From contig DYIT01000043.1 in NCBI GenBank assembly GCA_020723505.1, forward strand, positions 1-32,798: a stretch of DNA of 32,798 nucleotides, written 5' to 3'. Both the position numbers and the translations under genes were made by a program. The notes under the pieces were generated by a model. The model had not been told where the DNA came from, did not search any database, and was given only the letters and a program-made list of their open reading frames with translations. Source of the DNA: Candidatus Kuenenia stuttgartensis. Lineage in GTDB: Bacteria; Planctomycetota; JAKEIC01; DYIT01. Shown piece by piece: positions 16,897 through 27,841 of the stretch (positions are counted from its first letter, which is position 1; every line of letters begins with the position of its first letter).

Positions 16897-18425
16897 ACGC
16901 CGCGGGCCTCGTATCAATGGCCTTCGAGGGCCTTCTGCGCAAGAAGGGCCGCAACGTGCTTACCGCCCTCGGAATCGTCATCGCAATCCTTTCTCTGACC
17001 CTGGTCATCTCCGCAGGCGAAGGCATGAACACGTTCCTCGAAACCGAGCTGCGCCAGGAAGAGAACATGCGCCAGGTCGCGGTCAATCCCGGCTTCGGAG
17101 TCGACATGGGCGACTTCTTCGAGGACGTGACCGTCGAAGGCGAGATGAGCGAGGAGAAGAGGCTCAGGATAAAACGGGCCATCATGAACCGCCGCAGGCC
17201 TCATCCGCGGGCAGGCAGGAAGACGAAGGTCATCGACGACGAGGCGCTCGAGAGCATCGCCAAGGTCCCGCACGTGGCTTCGGTGAGGCCGCTTGTGATG
17301 GACAGGTTCGACGTTACCTGCGAGGGCAGGAGCTCAAAGGCCGTCTTGAGCTTCGGACTCCTGCCGGACAGCGAGAGGTACAGGAGGAGGCTCATCGCGG
17401 GCTCGTATTTCAGCGGCGACGCCGCGCTCGAAGTCGTGGTGCACGAGTATCTCCTGTACACCTGGAACGTGACCTCGGACGAGGACCAGGCCGGATGGGT
17501 CGGCAAATACTTGGATCTCATCCCCATAGGCGGGACCGCGCTGCTCGACATGTTCGGGACGCAGCTGGGCGACGGCGGAATGCCCGTGGACGTGGAGAAG
17601 CTGCTCCGCGGGGTCGAGCTGACCGCCGAGGAGAAGGCGGTACTGGCGAAAATCGCGGTCAAGGTCATGAACCGGCGGACGTCCGGCCCTCCTGCGGGCT
17701 CGGATTCCGCCCTCAGGCTGAAAATCGTCGGCGTCATCCGCGACCACGAGATGAAGGACGGCTTCTTCAACATCCTCGAGGACGGGAACGCGATGTCCGC
17801 CGACATCTACCTGCCCCTGGGGCTGGCGAGGACCACCTACAAGGCGTCCAGGTTCAACTCGAACGCCGGGTACACGCGCGCAATCGCCTCCGCCGACGCG
17901 TCCGGGAACGCCCAGCAGATTCAGAAGGAGCTCCAGAAACAGGGGTACATCGCGGTGTCGGTCGGGGCCATGCTGGACCAGATGGACACCGTGATAACCG
18001 GGCTCACAATCTTCCAGTCCTTCATGACCGGGATAATCCTCGTGGTCGCCGGGCTCGGAATAATGACGACCATGATCACCTCTGTGGTCGAGAGGACAAG
18101 GGAAATCGGCATCTGGAAGGCGGTCGGGGCCTCGAACCGGCAGGTGCTTGCGGTGTTCCTCACCGAGAGCGCCTTCATCGGCATCTTCGGCTCAGTGATA
18201 GGGCTCGCGATTGCGCGGATTCTCATGATTCCCGGCAACGCGCTCGGACGGATGATCATCGAGAATGAGACGTCCATGCCTTTCTCGGGCGACGTCGCAA
18301 TCCTGCCGCTGTGGGTCATCGGCATAGCCCCGGTCTTCGCCACGGCAATCGCCATTGCCGCCGCCCTGTACCCCGCGTTCCGCGGCGCCCGCATAGACCC
18401 GGTCGCCGCCCTCAGGAACGAATGA
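16893..18425 (+). CDS. ABC transporter permease, MacB/FtsX family
   Basis: TTG 16893 is preferred: GGAGG lies seven bases upstream and the start overlaps the ATPase stop as TTGA. One N-terminal membrane helix (about residues 22-44, TALGIVIAILSLTLVISAG) is followed by a large periplasmic MacB core-type domain (about 45-370). A C-terminal FtsX domain then has three helices (IILVVAGLGIMTTM, AFIGIFGSVIGLAIA, IGIAPVFATAIAIAAAL) and the typical VVERTREIGIWKAVGAS loop. It ends RGARIDPVAALRNE, as is usual for the family. The periplasmic domain holds acidic and basic stretches not typical of MacB. With the ATPase it forms a complete inner-membrane machine; the substrate is unknown. No membrane-fusion partner is adjacent. 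Confidence 0.93.
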   Translation: MNAAGLVSMAFEGLLRKKGRNVLTALGIVIAILSLTLVISAGEGMNTFLETELRQEENMRQVAVNPGFGVDMGDFFEDVTVEGEMSEEKRLRIKRAIMNRRRPHPRAGRKTKVIDDEALESIAKVPHVASVRPLVMDRFDVTCEGRSSKAVLSFGLLPDSERYRRRLIAGSYFSGDAALEVVVHEYLLYTWNVTSDEDQAGWVGKYLDLIPIGGTALLDMFGTQLGDGGMPVDVEKLLRGVELTAEEKAVLAKIAVKVMNRRTSGPPAGSDSALRLKIVGVIRDHEMKDGFFNILEDGNAMSADIYLPLGLARTTYKASRFNSNAGYTRAIASADASGNAQQIQKELQKQGYIAVSVGAMLDQMDTVITGLTIFQSFMTGIILVVAGLGIMTTMITSVVERTREIGIWKAVGASNRQVLAVFLTESAFIGIFGSVIGLAIARILMIPGNALGRMIIENETSMPFSGDVAILPLWVIGIAPVFATAIAIAAALYPAFRGARIDPVAALRNE

Positions 18426-18495
18426 GTCCCCCGATCCGCTTGCGCGCCGTCCCCTCCGGGGATAGGCTTTACGAGGGTGGGCCGGCCCATCCGCA

Positions 18496-18516
18496 GCCCG
18501 GGGACGAGCTCCGGGC
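18496..18516. other. Small hairpin between ABC permease and DAC gene
   Basis: GCCCGG (18496-18501) pairs with CCGGGC (18511-18516) over a 9-base loop, and a 12-base palindrome TGGGCCGGCCCA lies at 18478-18489. Both sit in the 110-base gap before the DAC gene. They may reduce read-through or affect translation; no T-run is present. Confidence 0.3.
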
Positions 18517-18535
18517 CATTGCTTGAGGGCGACGG

Positions 18536-20329
18536 ATGTCCAGCGTTTCTCCCGGAATAATGTGGCCGCACCAGGCGCAGTTCCTGGCATTCCAGAAAGA
18601 TGCTGCAAGGGACATACTCAGCCGCGTGGACGACCGCCTCGAACCCGAGGTCTTCCTCGCCGGGCTCCTGGACGAGGACGATCCCGGGAAGCCCCGCGCC
18701 TGCGTGGAGCCCGGAAAGGACTTCTGGATTTCCGACGACGCCTTCAATCAGACGAGGCGTCTCGCGGCGACAATGCTTCCTACCTATCCCGAAGCCAGGA
18801 TTGTCCGCTCCGGCGGCACCGCCATGGCCGCGAAGGACGACGTTCTCCACCGGCGCTCCCTGCGCGACGCGATTATCCTCACCATCCAGCAGAACCACCA
18901 CGGGCAGCCGAAATACTTCTTCGCTTCCTTCCCTGAGAAAATCAACGGCTATCTCGTGTCAATCGCCGTCGGGCTCAGCAGGTCCGCCGTCTCCGCGCAA
19001 AGGCACTTGAAGCGCGCCAGGACGCAGATGCAGAAATTCGGCGACGCCTCCACCGCCGTCTCGTTCATAGACTCCGTGATTGAGGAATTCCTGTCGGACG
19101 CCGCCGACCAGCTCAGGAAGACCGAGCCCGGCAGGTTTCATGCCCGCCGCGATGCAGACGAACTCCTCCGGTCTGCCGGAAAGAAGTTCGCCGCCGACGT
19201 GGCCTTCCGCGCCGATCCCTCCGCGTCCGAAGGCTACCAGGGCTTCTTCGCGTCCTGCAACCTCATCTCCTCAATCGACTACGAGCGGACCGAGGGCAGG
19301 GGAAAGATGGTCATCGCCCGCAGCGACCATCCCGCGCTCCTCCCCGTCGTACGATTCATGGTCGATTCCAGGCTCGACCAGTTCCGCGGATCCAGGAAGA
19401 TGCTCGAGCTCGCCACCCGGGGCCTCGCCCTTCACACGAATTCAAGGACGGTCTTCGGCCTGGTCGAGTGCAAGCGGCTCGAAATCGAGACCGAGGACCT
19501 GTTCGAGGTCGAATTCCTCGGCCATGACCGCTGGGAACTCTGCTATAACGGGCAGGTCATGATGCGCGTGAGATTCGGCCAGCCCTATCTGCCGAGGCGA
19601 TCGGACTACGAAGCCAGGCTGAAATGGGACCTCCCGAGGATTTTCAAGGGCGTCAGGAAGGAGGACGTGGAGCTGTTCACGAGCCTGGTCAGGGCTGCAG
19701 AAGAGGAGAGGCACGGGACAATGCTCGTGATAAGCGCCTCGGCGGCTTCGGAGGCCAGGAGGCTCGCCTCGCAATGCATCATGGTGGAGCCGACGCAGCT
19801 TTCCGCCCCCCTGATGCCGAATCTGACTCCGATAGACGGCGCCGTGCTCGTCGATCCCAGGGGATTCTGCCATGCAATAGGAGTCATCCTCGACGGCGTC
19901 GCCTCGGGAGTTGGAGACCCTTCCCGAGGGGCGAGGTTCAACTCGGCAATCAGGTATGCGGCATCGTCCAGGGCGCCGTGCCTTGCGGTCGTGGTCTCCG
20001 AGGACGGCGGGGTCGATCTCGTCCCGGAACTCCCCCCTCCCATCAGGCGCTCGTCGGTCGACGCGGCAATCCGGGAGCTTTCCTCATGCGCGGTCGAGGT
20101 GCACGTGCCCGGCAGGAGGTATCTCGAAGCATTCGACTGGCTGTGCGGCCACAGGTTCTACCTTCTCGAAAAGGACTGCATGGTCGTGAACGAATTCGTT
20201 CGGGTAATCGAGAAGAGGCTGAACGAGGAGGATCCATCGAGAATGCAAATCGCCCGCACCCCCTTCCGGCCGAACCCGCAAATGAAGGAGAGCCTCTACT
20301 ACGAGGAGAACCTGGAAGAACCGTCCTAG
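18536..20329 (+). CDS. Diverged diadenylate-cyclase (DAC/DisA_N) domain protein with long N-terminal region
   Basis: ATG 18536 has GAGGG six bases upstream. About residues 390-500 match the DAC domain that makes c-di-AMP from ATP: TMLVISASAASEARRLASQC, then the DGA motif at D434 (PIDGAVLVDPRGFCHAIGVIL), then GARFNSAIRYAA at 465-476 and LAVVVSEDGGV. The second canonical motif, RHR (GTRHRAA), is R467-F468-N469 here. The N-terminal 390 residues show no standard domain; divergent DAC proteins are known to carry their own sensor regions (the DACNV/DACNG type names), so a sensing role is plausible. No signal peptide or membrane helix is visible, so the protein is probably cytosolic. Whether it makes c-di-AMP, another nucleotide, or only binds one cannot be decided from sequence. 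Confidence 0.75.
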   Translation: MSSVSPGIMWPHQAQFLAFQKDAARDILSRVDDRLEPEVFLAGLLDEDDPGKPRACVEPGKDFWISDDAFNQTRRLAATMLPTYPEARIVRSGGTAMAAKDDVLHRRSLRDAIILTIQQNHHGQPKYFFASFPEKINGYLVSIAVGLSRSAVSAQRHLKRARTQMQKFGDASTAVSFIDSVIEEFLSDAADQLRKTEPGRFHARRDADELLRSAGKKFAADVAFRADPSASEGYQGFFASCNLISSIDYERTEGRGKMVIARSDHPALLPVVRFMVDSRLDQFRGSRKMLELATRGLALHTNSRTVFGLVECKRLEIETEDLFEVEFLGHDRWELCYNGQVMMRVRFGQPYLPRRSDYEARLKWDLPRIFKGVRKEDVELFTSLVRAAEEERHGTMLVISASAASEARRLASQCIMVEPTQLSAPLMPNLTPIDGAVLVDPRGFCHAIGVILDGVASGVGDPSRGARFNSAIRYAASSRAPCLAVVVSEDGGVDLVPELPPPIRRSSVDAAIRELSSCAVEVHVPGRRYLEAFDWLCGHRFYLLEKDCMVVNEFVRVIEKRLNEEDPSRMQIARTPFRPNPQMKESLYYEENLEEPS

Positions 20330-20553
20330 TTCCTGCGCGCTTGCCGATACGTGCGAACCTGATTGCATTCCATCCGGCGAACTGTCATCATTGTACCCGG
20401 ATTCCCCATGAGGGCCGCCCGGCGCCCGGGATTGCCGGGAAATGCGCGTCCCGGGAAATGGCGGACCCCGGAAGGGCAATCTCCGCCGGCGGGTCGGGAG
20501 GACGCTGCTTCCAAAAAGACGCCGCCGCCTGTATGACTGAGGAGTAAGCCCAG

Positions 20554-21051
20554 ATGGACTCTGAAGAAGCTCGCAGATACGGGATAGCCAAGAGAATAGT
20601 CCACGAGTACTACAAATCGTATCTCTCCCGGGTAACGGACGAGATAATCGAGCGGAAGGAGACCTTCGAGAACCCCTTCACCGGCGGGGTCGAGGACATG
20701 GTGGAAAGGCACAACCTCCACCTCTGCGCCATAGGCAACGTCTACAACTTCCTGGAAAGGACGGAGAGGCAGCTGTCCGAGCCGGAAGCTCCAAGGCAGA
20801 CGTACAGAATCAAGAAGATCCCCTGCAAAATCCGGGAAATCGAGGAAATGGTCAACGATTGGCTGGCCCGGAACCCCGGGACCAGGCCGATTTCTGTTTC
20901 CATAGTCCCGGCCGGGAAGGGGGCATGCGAGGCGATGCTCCTCTATGCCGGGGCGGCTCCAGGGGACGACGCCCCTCCCGACGTCGAAGCCGAACCCGAA
21001 GGGGAGGCCGGAGAGGACACGACCGACGAGGACGTGGAGGACGGGCAGTGA
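20554..21051 (+). CDS. Conserved-looking hypothetical protein between DAC and CMP kinase genes
   Basis: ATG 20554 has GAGGAG nine bases upstream. The protein is 165 residues, soluble, with no signal peptide. The N-terminal half is helical and charged (IVHEYYKSYLSRVTDEIIERKETF). Residues about 85-130 have a beta-alpha-beta pattern (KKIPCKIREIEEMVNDWLA, SVSIVPAGKGACEAMLLYAG) loosely like small Cse60-type proteins. A very acidic tail ends the protein. I do not recognise the family. It lies 224 bases after the DAC gene and 43 bases before the kinase, all on one strand, so shared transcription with the kinase is likely. Confidence 0.7.
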   Translation: MDSEEARRYGIAKRIVHEYYKSYLSRVTDEIIERKETFENPFTGGVEDMVERHNLHLCAIGNVYNFLERTERQLSEPEAPRQTYRIKKIPCKIREIEEMVNDWLARNPGTRPISVSIVPAGKGACEAMLLYAGAAPGDDAPPDVEAEPEGEAGEDTTDEDVEDGQ

Positions 21052-21094
21052 CATCGGTCGGCTTCCGCCCTGCCGCCGGTACCGGAAGACTGCA

Positions 21095-21682
21095 ATGGCT
21101 GTGAAGAAGAAACCCGGACCCTGCGCGGAGCGCAAATCGGGCAGGCTCATAACCATTTCGGGACCGCCCGGCTCGGGGACCACTACGGTCGTAGCCGAGC
21201 TTGAGAAGCTCACCGGCCTCCCCTCGGCCAACATGGGCACGCTGTTCAGGTCGATGGCGAAGGAGCGGGGCTTAAGCATCGAGGAGTTCGCGGACCTCGT
21301 GAGGGAACGCCCCGAAATCGACGAGGAAATCGACAGGAAGCAGATCGAAATCGCTTCCCGCGGAGGCGTTATCCTGGAGGGCAGGCTTGCGGGCTTCATG
21401 ACCCGAAGGGCCGGGATTGAAGGCTTCCGGGTCTTCGTCGGATGCGACGCGGCCGAGCGCGCGGCTCGCGTTGCGCGCAGGGAGAAGCAGGCAATCGAGG
21501 ACGCGGAAAGGGACATGCTGCGAAGGGAGCGGGCGGAGCGCGAGCGCTACATCAGGCTGTACGGGTACGATTTGGAAGACATGTCAATCTACCACGTGGT
21601 CATCGACTCGAGGAATCTCCTTCCAATGCCCATAGCGCGCATGATTGCGGAGGGCGCAGGGTGCCTGCGCAAGGCAGCCGGG

Positions 21683-21688
<6 letters not shown>
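21095..21688 (+). CDS. cmk: CMP kinase of the archaeal-type (cytidylate kinase-like) family
   Basis: This enzyme phosphorylates CMP/dCMP with ATP for pyrimidine nucleotide recycling. The P-loop is GPPGSGTTT (residues 23-31), with Thr where bacterial kinases have Lys-Ser. LSIEEFADLVRERPEIDEEIDRKQIEIA, ILEGRLAGFM and LYGYDLEDMSIYHVVIDS follow the archaeal CMP kinase pattern rather than the bacterial Cmk (about 225 residues). The length is 197 residues. ATG 21095 was chosen over an upstream in-frame start that overlaps the previous gene, and GGAAG lies six bases before it. The 3' end overlaps infB by six bases on the opposite strand. The family is sure; calling it the cell's main CMP kinase is inference. 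Confidence 0.88.
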
Positions 21689-24115
<2,427 letters not shown>

Positions 24116-24160
24116 CAAGAAAAAACCCTTCAATCAAACCCGGACGAGCCGGAACGCTCC

Positions 24161-24182
24161 GGAAAGCGTTTCACGGCTTTCC
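24161..24182 (-). other. Hairpin in the nusA-infB intergenic space
   Basis: GGAAAGC (24161-24167) pairs with GCTTTCC (24176-24182) over an 8-base loop, about 45 bases upstream of the infB start. No T-run follows. It may be an RNA processing site or affect infB translation. Confidence 0.35.
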
Positions 24183-24237
24183 CGGGCCAAATGCGCCGCG
24201 CGCAACACCCGATTGTCCCTCGCCTGAAAATAGGCCA

Positions 24238-25710
24238 TCAAGACTGTGGTTTTTCGCCCGATTCCGTCTCCTCCACTTTCTCCGCATGTTTCCCGCCGTT
24301 GGATCCGGAAGCCCCTTCCTCTGTCCCGTCCCCCGCAGCATCGGCGTCCCCGGCTTCCTTCCCCTCCTCCGCGTGTTCCTCGCCCCCCGTTACGGCGGCA
24401 TCGTCCGGAGTCCCGCCCCCTGTAGCGTCGGCGCCCCCGGCCTTGTCCCCCGGAATCCCCCCTGCTTGCGCTTCGCCTCCAGGAGCCCCCTTCTCATCCA
24501 CCGCCCCGTCCCCGGCGCACGCCTCCTGTTTTCCCGCCTCTGCCTTGTCGGATTCCCTCGACAGGGACGCGAGGTCGAGCTTGCTTATGAACGACAAAAT
24601 ATGCTCGGCTCTGGGAAGGTCGAATCCCTCGACCGAAGTCAGGAACTGCGCGCCCCTGGAAAGTATGTCTTCCAGCGAATGGTAGCCGAAATCGGAGAGA
24701 CTCCCAGCCTCCTCCTCGGTAATCCCGGGGATGCACATGAACTCCGCGACCGCGTGCTCGGTCCTCTCCGAAACCTCTTCAGCCGTAAGGATGTCGATTT
24801 CCCAGTTCGCGAGCCTGGAAGCCAGCCTGACGTTCTGTCCCTTCTTGCCGATGGCCAGGGAAAGCTGATCCTCGGCCACAATCACCGTGGCCTTGGCCAT
24901 GGCCTCGTCCAGCACGATGCTCTCGACCTTCGCAGGCTTCAAGGCGTTCGCGATGAGCGTCTCGGGATTGTCGCTCCAGCGTATGATGTCGATTTTCTCG
25001 CCGTTGAGCTCGTCTATGATGCTCTTTATCCTCGACCCCCTCACGCCGACGCATGCCCCGACCGGGTCGACCTTGGGGTCCGAGGAGGTCACTGCCACCT
25101 TCGTCCTGTAGCCGGCTTCCCTTACGAGGGAGCGGAGTACGATTATCCCGTCGGAGATCTCCGGCACCTCGATTTCGAAAAGGCGCTTCACCAGCTCCGG
25201 ATGGCTTCTGGACAGGATGATCTTCACCTTCTGCCCGGCCTTCTTCACGTCCAGGATGACCGCGCGGAGCCGGTCGCCCACCTTCCAGCGCTCCTCCGGC
25301 ACCTGCTCCTTCTTGGGAAGCACGGCCTCGGCCTTGCTTATATTGAGGACGATGTTCCTGCCTTCCACCCTCACGACGTGTCCATGCACCAGTTCGCCCT
25401 TGCGGTCCTCGAAATCCTGGTATATTACGTCCTGCTCCGCTTCTTTTATCTTCTGGATTATCACCTGCTTGGCCGCCTGCGCGGCGATTCTGCCCAGCTC
25501 AATCGGGTCGATTTCCCGGTCCTCGCTCCTCGCGATGATGTTTCCAGTCTCCCGGTCTATGCGAATCTCGATTTCCTCGTCGTCCTGGATGTCGTACTTC
25601 TTCTTCGCCGCTTTTCTCAGGGCGGATTCTATCCCCTGGAGGATAATCTCCTTGTCGATATCCTTGTCCCTGTGGATGGAATCGACTATTCTGAGGAGCT
25701 CACCGTTCAT
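24238..25710 (-). CDS. nusA: Transcription elongation/termination factor NusA
   Basis: NusA binds RNA polymerase and nascent RNA, and controls pausing, intrinsic termination and antitermination. The N-terminal domain (1-125) starts MNGELLRIVDSIHRDKDI. The S1 domain (about 133-200) contains GELVHGHVVRVEGRNIVL. KH1 and KH2 carry VGVRGSRIKSI and LAIGKKGQNVRLASRL. One C-terminal helix-hairpin-helix repeat (IPGITEEEAGSLSDFGYHSLEDIL, about 365-390) follows. The last 90 residues are a Gly/Ala/Glu-rich acidic tail. ATG 25710 has GGAGGG just upstream and gives the standard NusA N-terminus. The usual rimP gene is not upstream; instead there is a short leader with promoter and terminator (see the 25738 and 25794 entries), pointing to self-regulated transcription. 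Confidence 0.97.
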   Translation of the reverse strand: MNGELLRIVDSIHRDKDIDKEIILQGIESALRKAAKKKYDIQDDEEIEIRIDRETGNIIARSEDREIDPIELGRIAAQAAKQVIIQKIKEAEQDVIYQDFEDRKGELVHGHVVRVEGRNIVLNISKAEAVLPKKEQVPEERWKVGDRLRAVILDVKKAGQKVKIILSRSHPELVKRLFEIEVPEISDGIIVLRSLVREAGYRTKVAVTSSDPKVDPVGACVGVRGSRIKSIIDELNGEKIDIIRWSDNPETLIANALKPAKVESIVLDEAMAKATVIVAEDQLSLAIGKKGQNVRLASRLANWEIDILTAEEVSERTEHAVAEFMCIPGITEEEAGSLSDFGYHSLEDILSRGAQFLTSVEGFDLPRAEHILSFISKLDLASLSRESDKAEAGKQEACAGDGAVDEKGAPGGEAQAGGIPGDKAGGADATGGGTPDDAAVTGGEEHAEEGKEAGDADAAGDGTEEGASGSNGGKHAEKVEETESGEKPQS

Positions 25711-25737
25711 CTGCCCTCCAGGACGCCCGTCCGCACG

Positions 25738-25766
25738 AAAAAAAAAGTGGGAGCGAATCCCACTTT
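25738..25766 (-). terminator. nusA: Intrinsic terminator in the nusA leader (probable attenuator)
   Basis: On the minus strand a perfect 9-bp stem (AAAGTGGGA/TCCCACTTT, 25744-25766, loop of 5) is followed directly by a T-run that totals nine with the stem's last three. This is a textbook Rho-independent terminator. It ends only 27 bases before the nusA ATG, too close for a separate promoter in between. The simplest reading is a terminator inside the nusA leader RNA. Confidence 0.8.
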
Positions 25767-25793
25767 GCCAAAATCCCGCAAATGAGAAGTTCT

Positions 25794-25823
25794 TGTATAT
25801 CACAACCCATTCGGCCCGGTCAA
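25794..25823 (-). promoter_or_regulatory. nusA: Candidate nusA-infB promoter upstream of the leader terminator
   Basis: TTGACC (25818-25823) and TATACA (25794-25799) on the minus strand are 18 bases apart. The -35 matches five of six and the -10 four of six consensus bases. Transcription would start near 25787, giving a leader of about 77 bases with the terminator hairpin in its middle. Confidence 0.55.
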
Positions 25824-25857
25824 GCAATTTCTCCGCATCCGGAACAAAAATTGCTTG
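25821..25857. promoter_or_regulatory. Perfect 10-bp dyad overlapping the nusA -35 box
   Basis: CAAGCAATTT (25821-25830) and AAATTGCTTG (25848-25857) form a perfect inverted repeat with a 17-base spacer. One arm overlaps the proposed -35 element. It could be an operator, or a transcript-end hairpin for the DUF885 gene that reads in from upstream. Confidence 0.4.
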
Positions 25858-25929
25858 GGAAAATCCCCCCTGCTTTCCTCCTCCCCCGCTATCTCGCGCC
25901 TTTGTCCGGACGCTCCCGCCGAGAATATG

Positions 25930-25953
25930 GCGCACTTCGCTCCGCAAGTGCGC
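25930..25953. other. Hairpin downstream of the DUF885 gene
   Basis: GCGCACTT (25930-25937) pairs perfectly with AAGTGCGC (25946-25953) over 8 bases. It lies about 155 bases beyond the stop of the minus-strand DUF885 gene. The rest of 25767-26105 holds the nusA promoter, a dyad and a REP-like repeat, and no supported gene. Confidence 0.4.
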
Positions 25954-26037
25954 ATTCATCTGTGGAAAGGCGGTGGATTCGACGGTTTCTTCGCCTCGAT
26001 TGCGGCAGGGAGGGGTGGAGTCAGAAGTTTAAGAAAA

Positions 26038-26056
26038 AGTCTGTGGGAGCCGCCGG
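26038..26056 (+). repeat. REP-like dispersed repeat, copy 3
   Basis: Third copy of AGTCTGTGGGAGCCGCCG (here with one more matching G), in the same orientation as the copies near 2.9 kb. It sits 50 bases beyond the stop of the DUF885 gene. Confidence 0.6.
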
Positions 26057-26105
26057 GGGAGCGGAGATAGCACCAGGCGGCGATTACCTGCCTCTGCCCC
26101 CGCCC

Positions 26106-27764
26106 TCAATTCCCCCTCTCCATTATCTTCCTCGCAATCGGGACCGGTATCGGCCCGAGCGAGAGGAACTCGTTGTGGAATCTTCTGTCGGTGTATTCCC
26201 CTCCCCATTTCTCCTGCATGGATTTCCGGAGCTCCTCGATTTGCCAGAATCCCACGGCATAAGCCACGAAATAATGGGGCCTGTCGCCGTAGTTCGACAC
26301 TTCCTTCCCGGCATGGACTTCCATTGACAGTATCCGCTCCGTCAGGAACGTCTCTGCCCCCGCCTTTGTGAGGCCCAGGTGGTTTAGCCCGGTCGAAAGA
26401 AGCACCCTCGCCGCGCGCCATAGCTTCATCCGAAGCTGCGTAAGCCTCGTTCTTGGATCGTAGAACCAGTGACGCGCCATCATCTCCTCGCAGTAGAGCG
26501 CCCACCCCTCCATGTGCGCGGGGTTGTTCATCCCTCCGCGCACCCTGCTCCCGGTCGCTGCTGCGTTCGTGAACTGCAGGTGATGCCCCGGGACAGCCTC
26601 GTGAAGCGCGACTATTCGGACCCAGCACCTGTTGTTCCCGCGCAGGTGCTCCGCTGCCTTGGCGTCGCTCCAGTCCTTCCCGCACGGCACGACCACGAAA
26701 GCTGCGCGGGCGTCTCCGTGCCGGGGAGCGTAGTGTGCGTAAGGGAGCGGCCCGTCGGCGTCGCCAGGCCTCACCTCGATGTTCCGCGCCTCATCGGTCA
26801 GCGTGGCGAGTCCCCTTGCCGCGACGAACTCCATGGCCTCCATGGCCGCGGATTTCGCGAACTCGACTACGCCGTCCCTGGGCGGATGGTCCTCCTCGAT
26901 TTCCCTCGCTATCTCCTTCCACGTCTTCGCCGGGTCGATGCGTTTAGCCTGTTCATTGATCTCCCGTTCGGATTCCAGGAAGAACCTCGCGCCCCTGCGA
27001 AGGAGCTCCTTCGAGTCGTAGTCCGCGAGGTAAATCCGTCTCAGGACGAAATCCATGCGCCTCTCTCGCATCGCCGAACGCGAAGCCTTCGATGCGTCGG
27101 CCGCGGCAGGCTCGAGTTTCCTCAGCGCCGCCACGAACCCCTCGCAGGCGGCTCCCAGTCTCCCGCGGACAGCCGACCATCCCTCCCTGTCGTCCGGCGG
27201 GGACTGGCTCGCCAGAAGCCCCAAATCGCAGTCCGCCCTCTCGGCGAATTCAGCCGCCCTCTCGATCGCGTGCTTGAGCTTGCGCTTGTCGCCCCAGGGC
27301 GACGCCGGCGACGCCTTTTCAATCGCGTCCGCAAGCCTGTGGAGATACCTCAAGGCGGCCTGCTTGTCCCTCCCGGGAACCGAATCGCGAAACGCGAAAG
27401 CCCTGTCCACCACGCTCCCGGTGGGCAGAATGGACGCGGGATTCGGATCGTCCGAATCGAACAGCCGGTATTCCTCAATCGAAACGTCCATAAGGCATTC
27501 GAGGCACAGGAAGTCCGCCAGGTCGCCGCTGTACAGCCTCCCCCCGTCCACGGTCGATGCGAGCCTGGCCTTAAGCGCCTCGAGCTCGGCAAGGTCCTCC
27601 GCGCATTCGATTCTTCTGAACCGCCACTGGTTCTCAATCCACTCCGACTCTATCTTCCTGTATGCGTCCGCCTGGCCGCAGACCGGGACGCTGAAGAGGA
27701 AAGACAGGGCCGCTGCGCAAACCAGTGAAATTTGAACCGCAGGATATCCGAGTCTTGCCGGCAT
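26106..27764 (-). CDS. Exported DUF885 protein, putative zinc peptidase
   Basis: ATG 27764 opens a signal peptide (LVCAAALSFLFSVPVCGQA). The 552-residue length matches the family. H388-E389 in HEAVPGHH and E419 in EGWALYCEE form the gluzincin-like zinc site seen throughout DUF885, so a secreted metallopeptidase or carboxypeptidase activity is likely though rarely proven. The C-terminal MEVHAGKEVSNYGDRPHYFVAYAVG segment also matches the family. The ribosome binding site is weak (CAGGT). Upstream on the same strand are the beta-domain protein and the M64-like gene, but a 111-base inverted-repeat element lies between, so an operon is uncertain. Its transcript could run into the nusA leader region. 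Confidence 0.88.
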   Translation of the reverse strand: MPARLGYPAVQISLVCAAALSFLFSVPVCGQADAYRKIESEWIENQWRFRRIECAEDLAELEALKARLASTVDGGRLYSGDLADFLCLECLMDVSIEEYRLFDSDDPNPASILPTGSVVDRAFAFRDSVPGRDKQAALRYLHRLADAIEKASPASPWGDKRKLKHAIERAAEFAERADCDLGLLASQSPPDDREGWSAVRGRLGAACEGFVAALRKLEPAAADASKASRSAMRERRMDFVLRRIYLADYDSKELLRRGARFFLESEREINEQAKRIDPAKTWKEIAREIEEDHPPRDGVVEFAKSAAMEAMEFVAARGLATLTDEARNIEVRPGDADGPLPYAHYAPRHGDARAAFVVVPCGKDWSDAKAAEHLRGNNRCWVRIVALHEAVPGHHLQFTNAAATGSRVRGGMNNPAHMEGWALYCEEMMARHWFYDPRTRLTQLRMKLWRAARVLLSTGLNHLGLTKAGAETFLTERILSMEVHAGKEVSNYGDRPHYFVAYAVGFWQIEELRKSMQEKWGGEYTDRRFHNEFLSLGPIPVPIARKIMERGN

Positions 27765-27841
27765 GACGAACCTGAGAACAACCCTGATCGCCTGTCACGA
27801 TGATATCGCATACGGGCTTCCGATTCCAATCACCCAATCAC

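Noticed and set aside
25782-26327. Plus-strand frames across the nusA upstream region
   Set aside because: They run through hairpins, a REP-like repeat and into the antisense of the DUF885 gene, with no recognisable domain.
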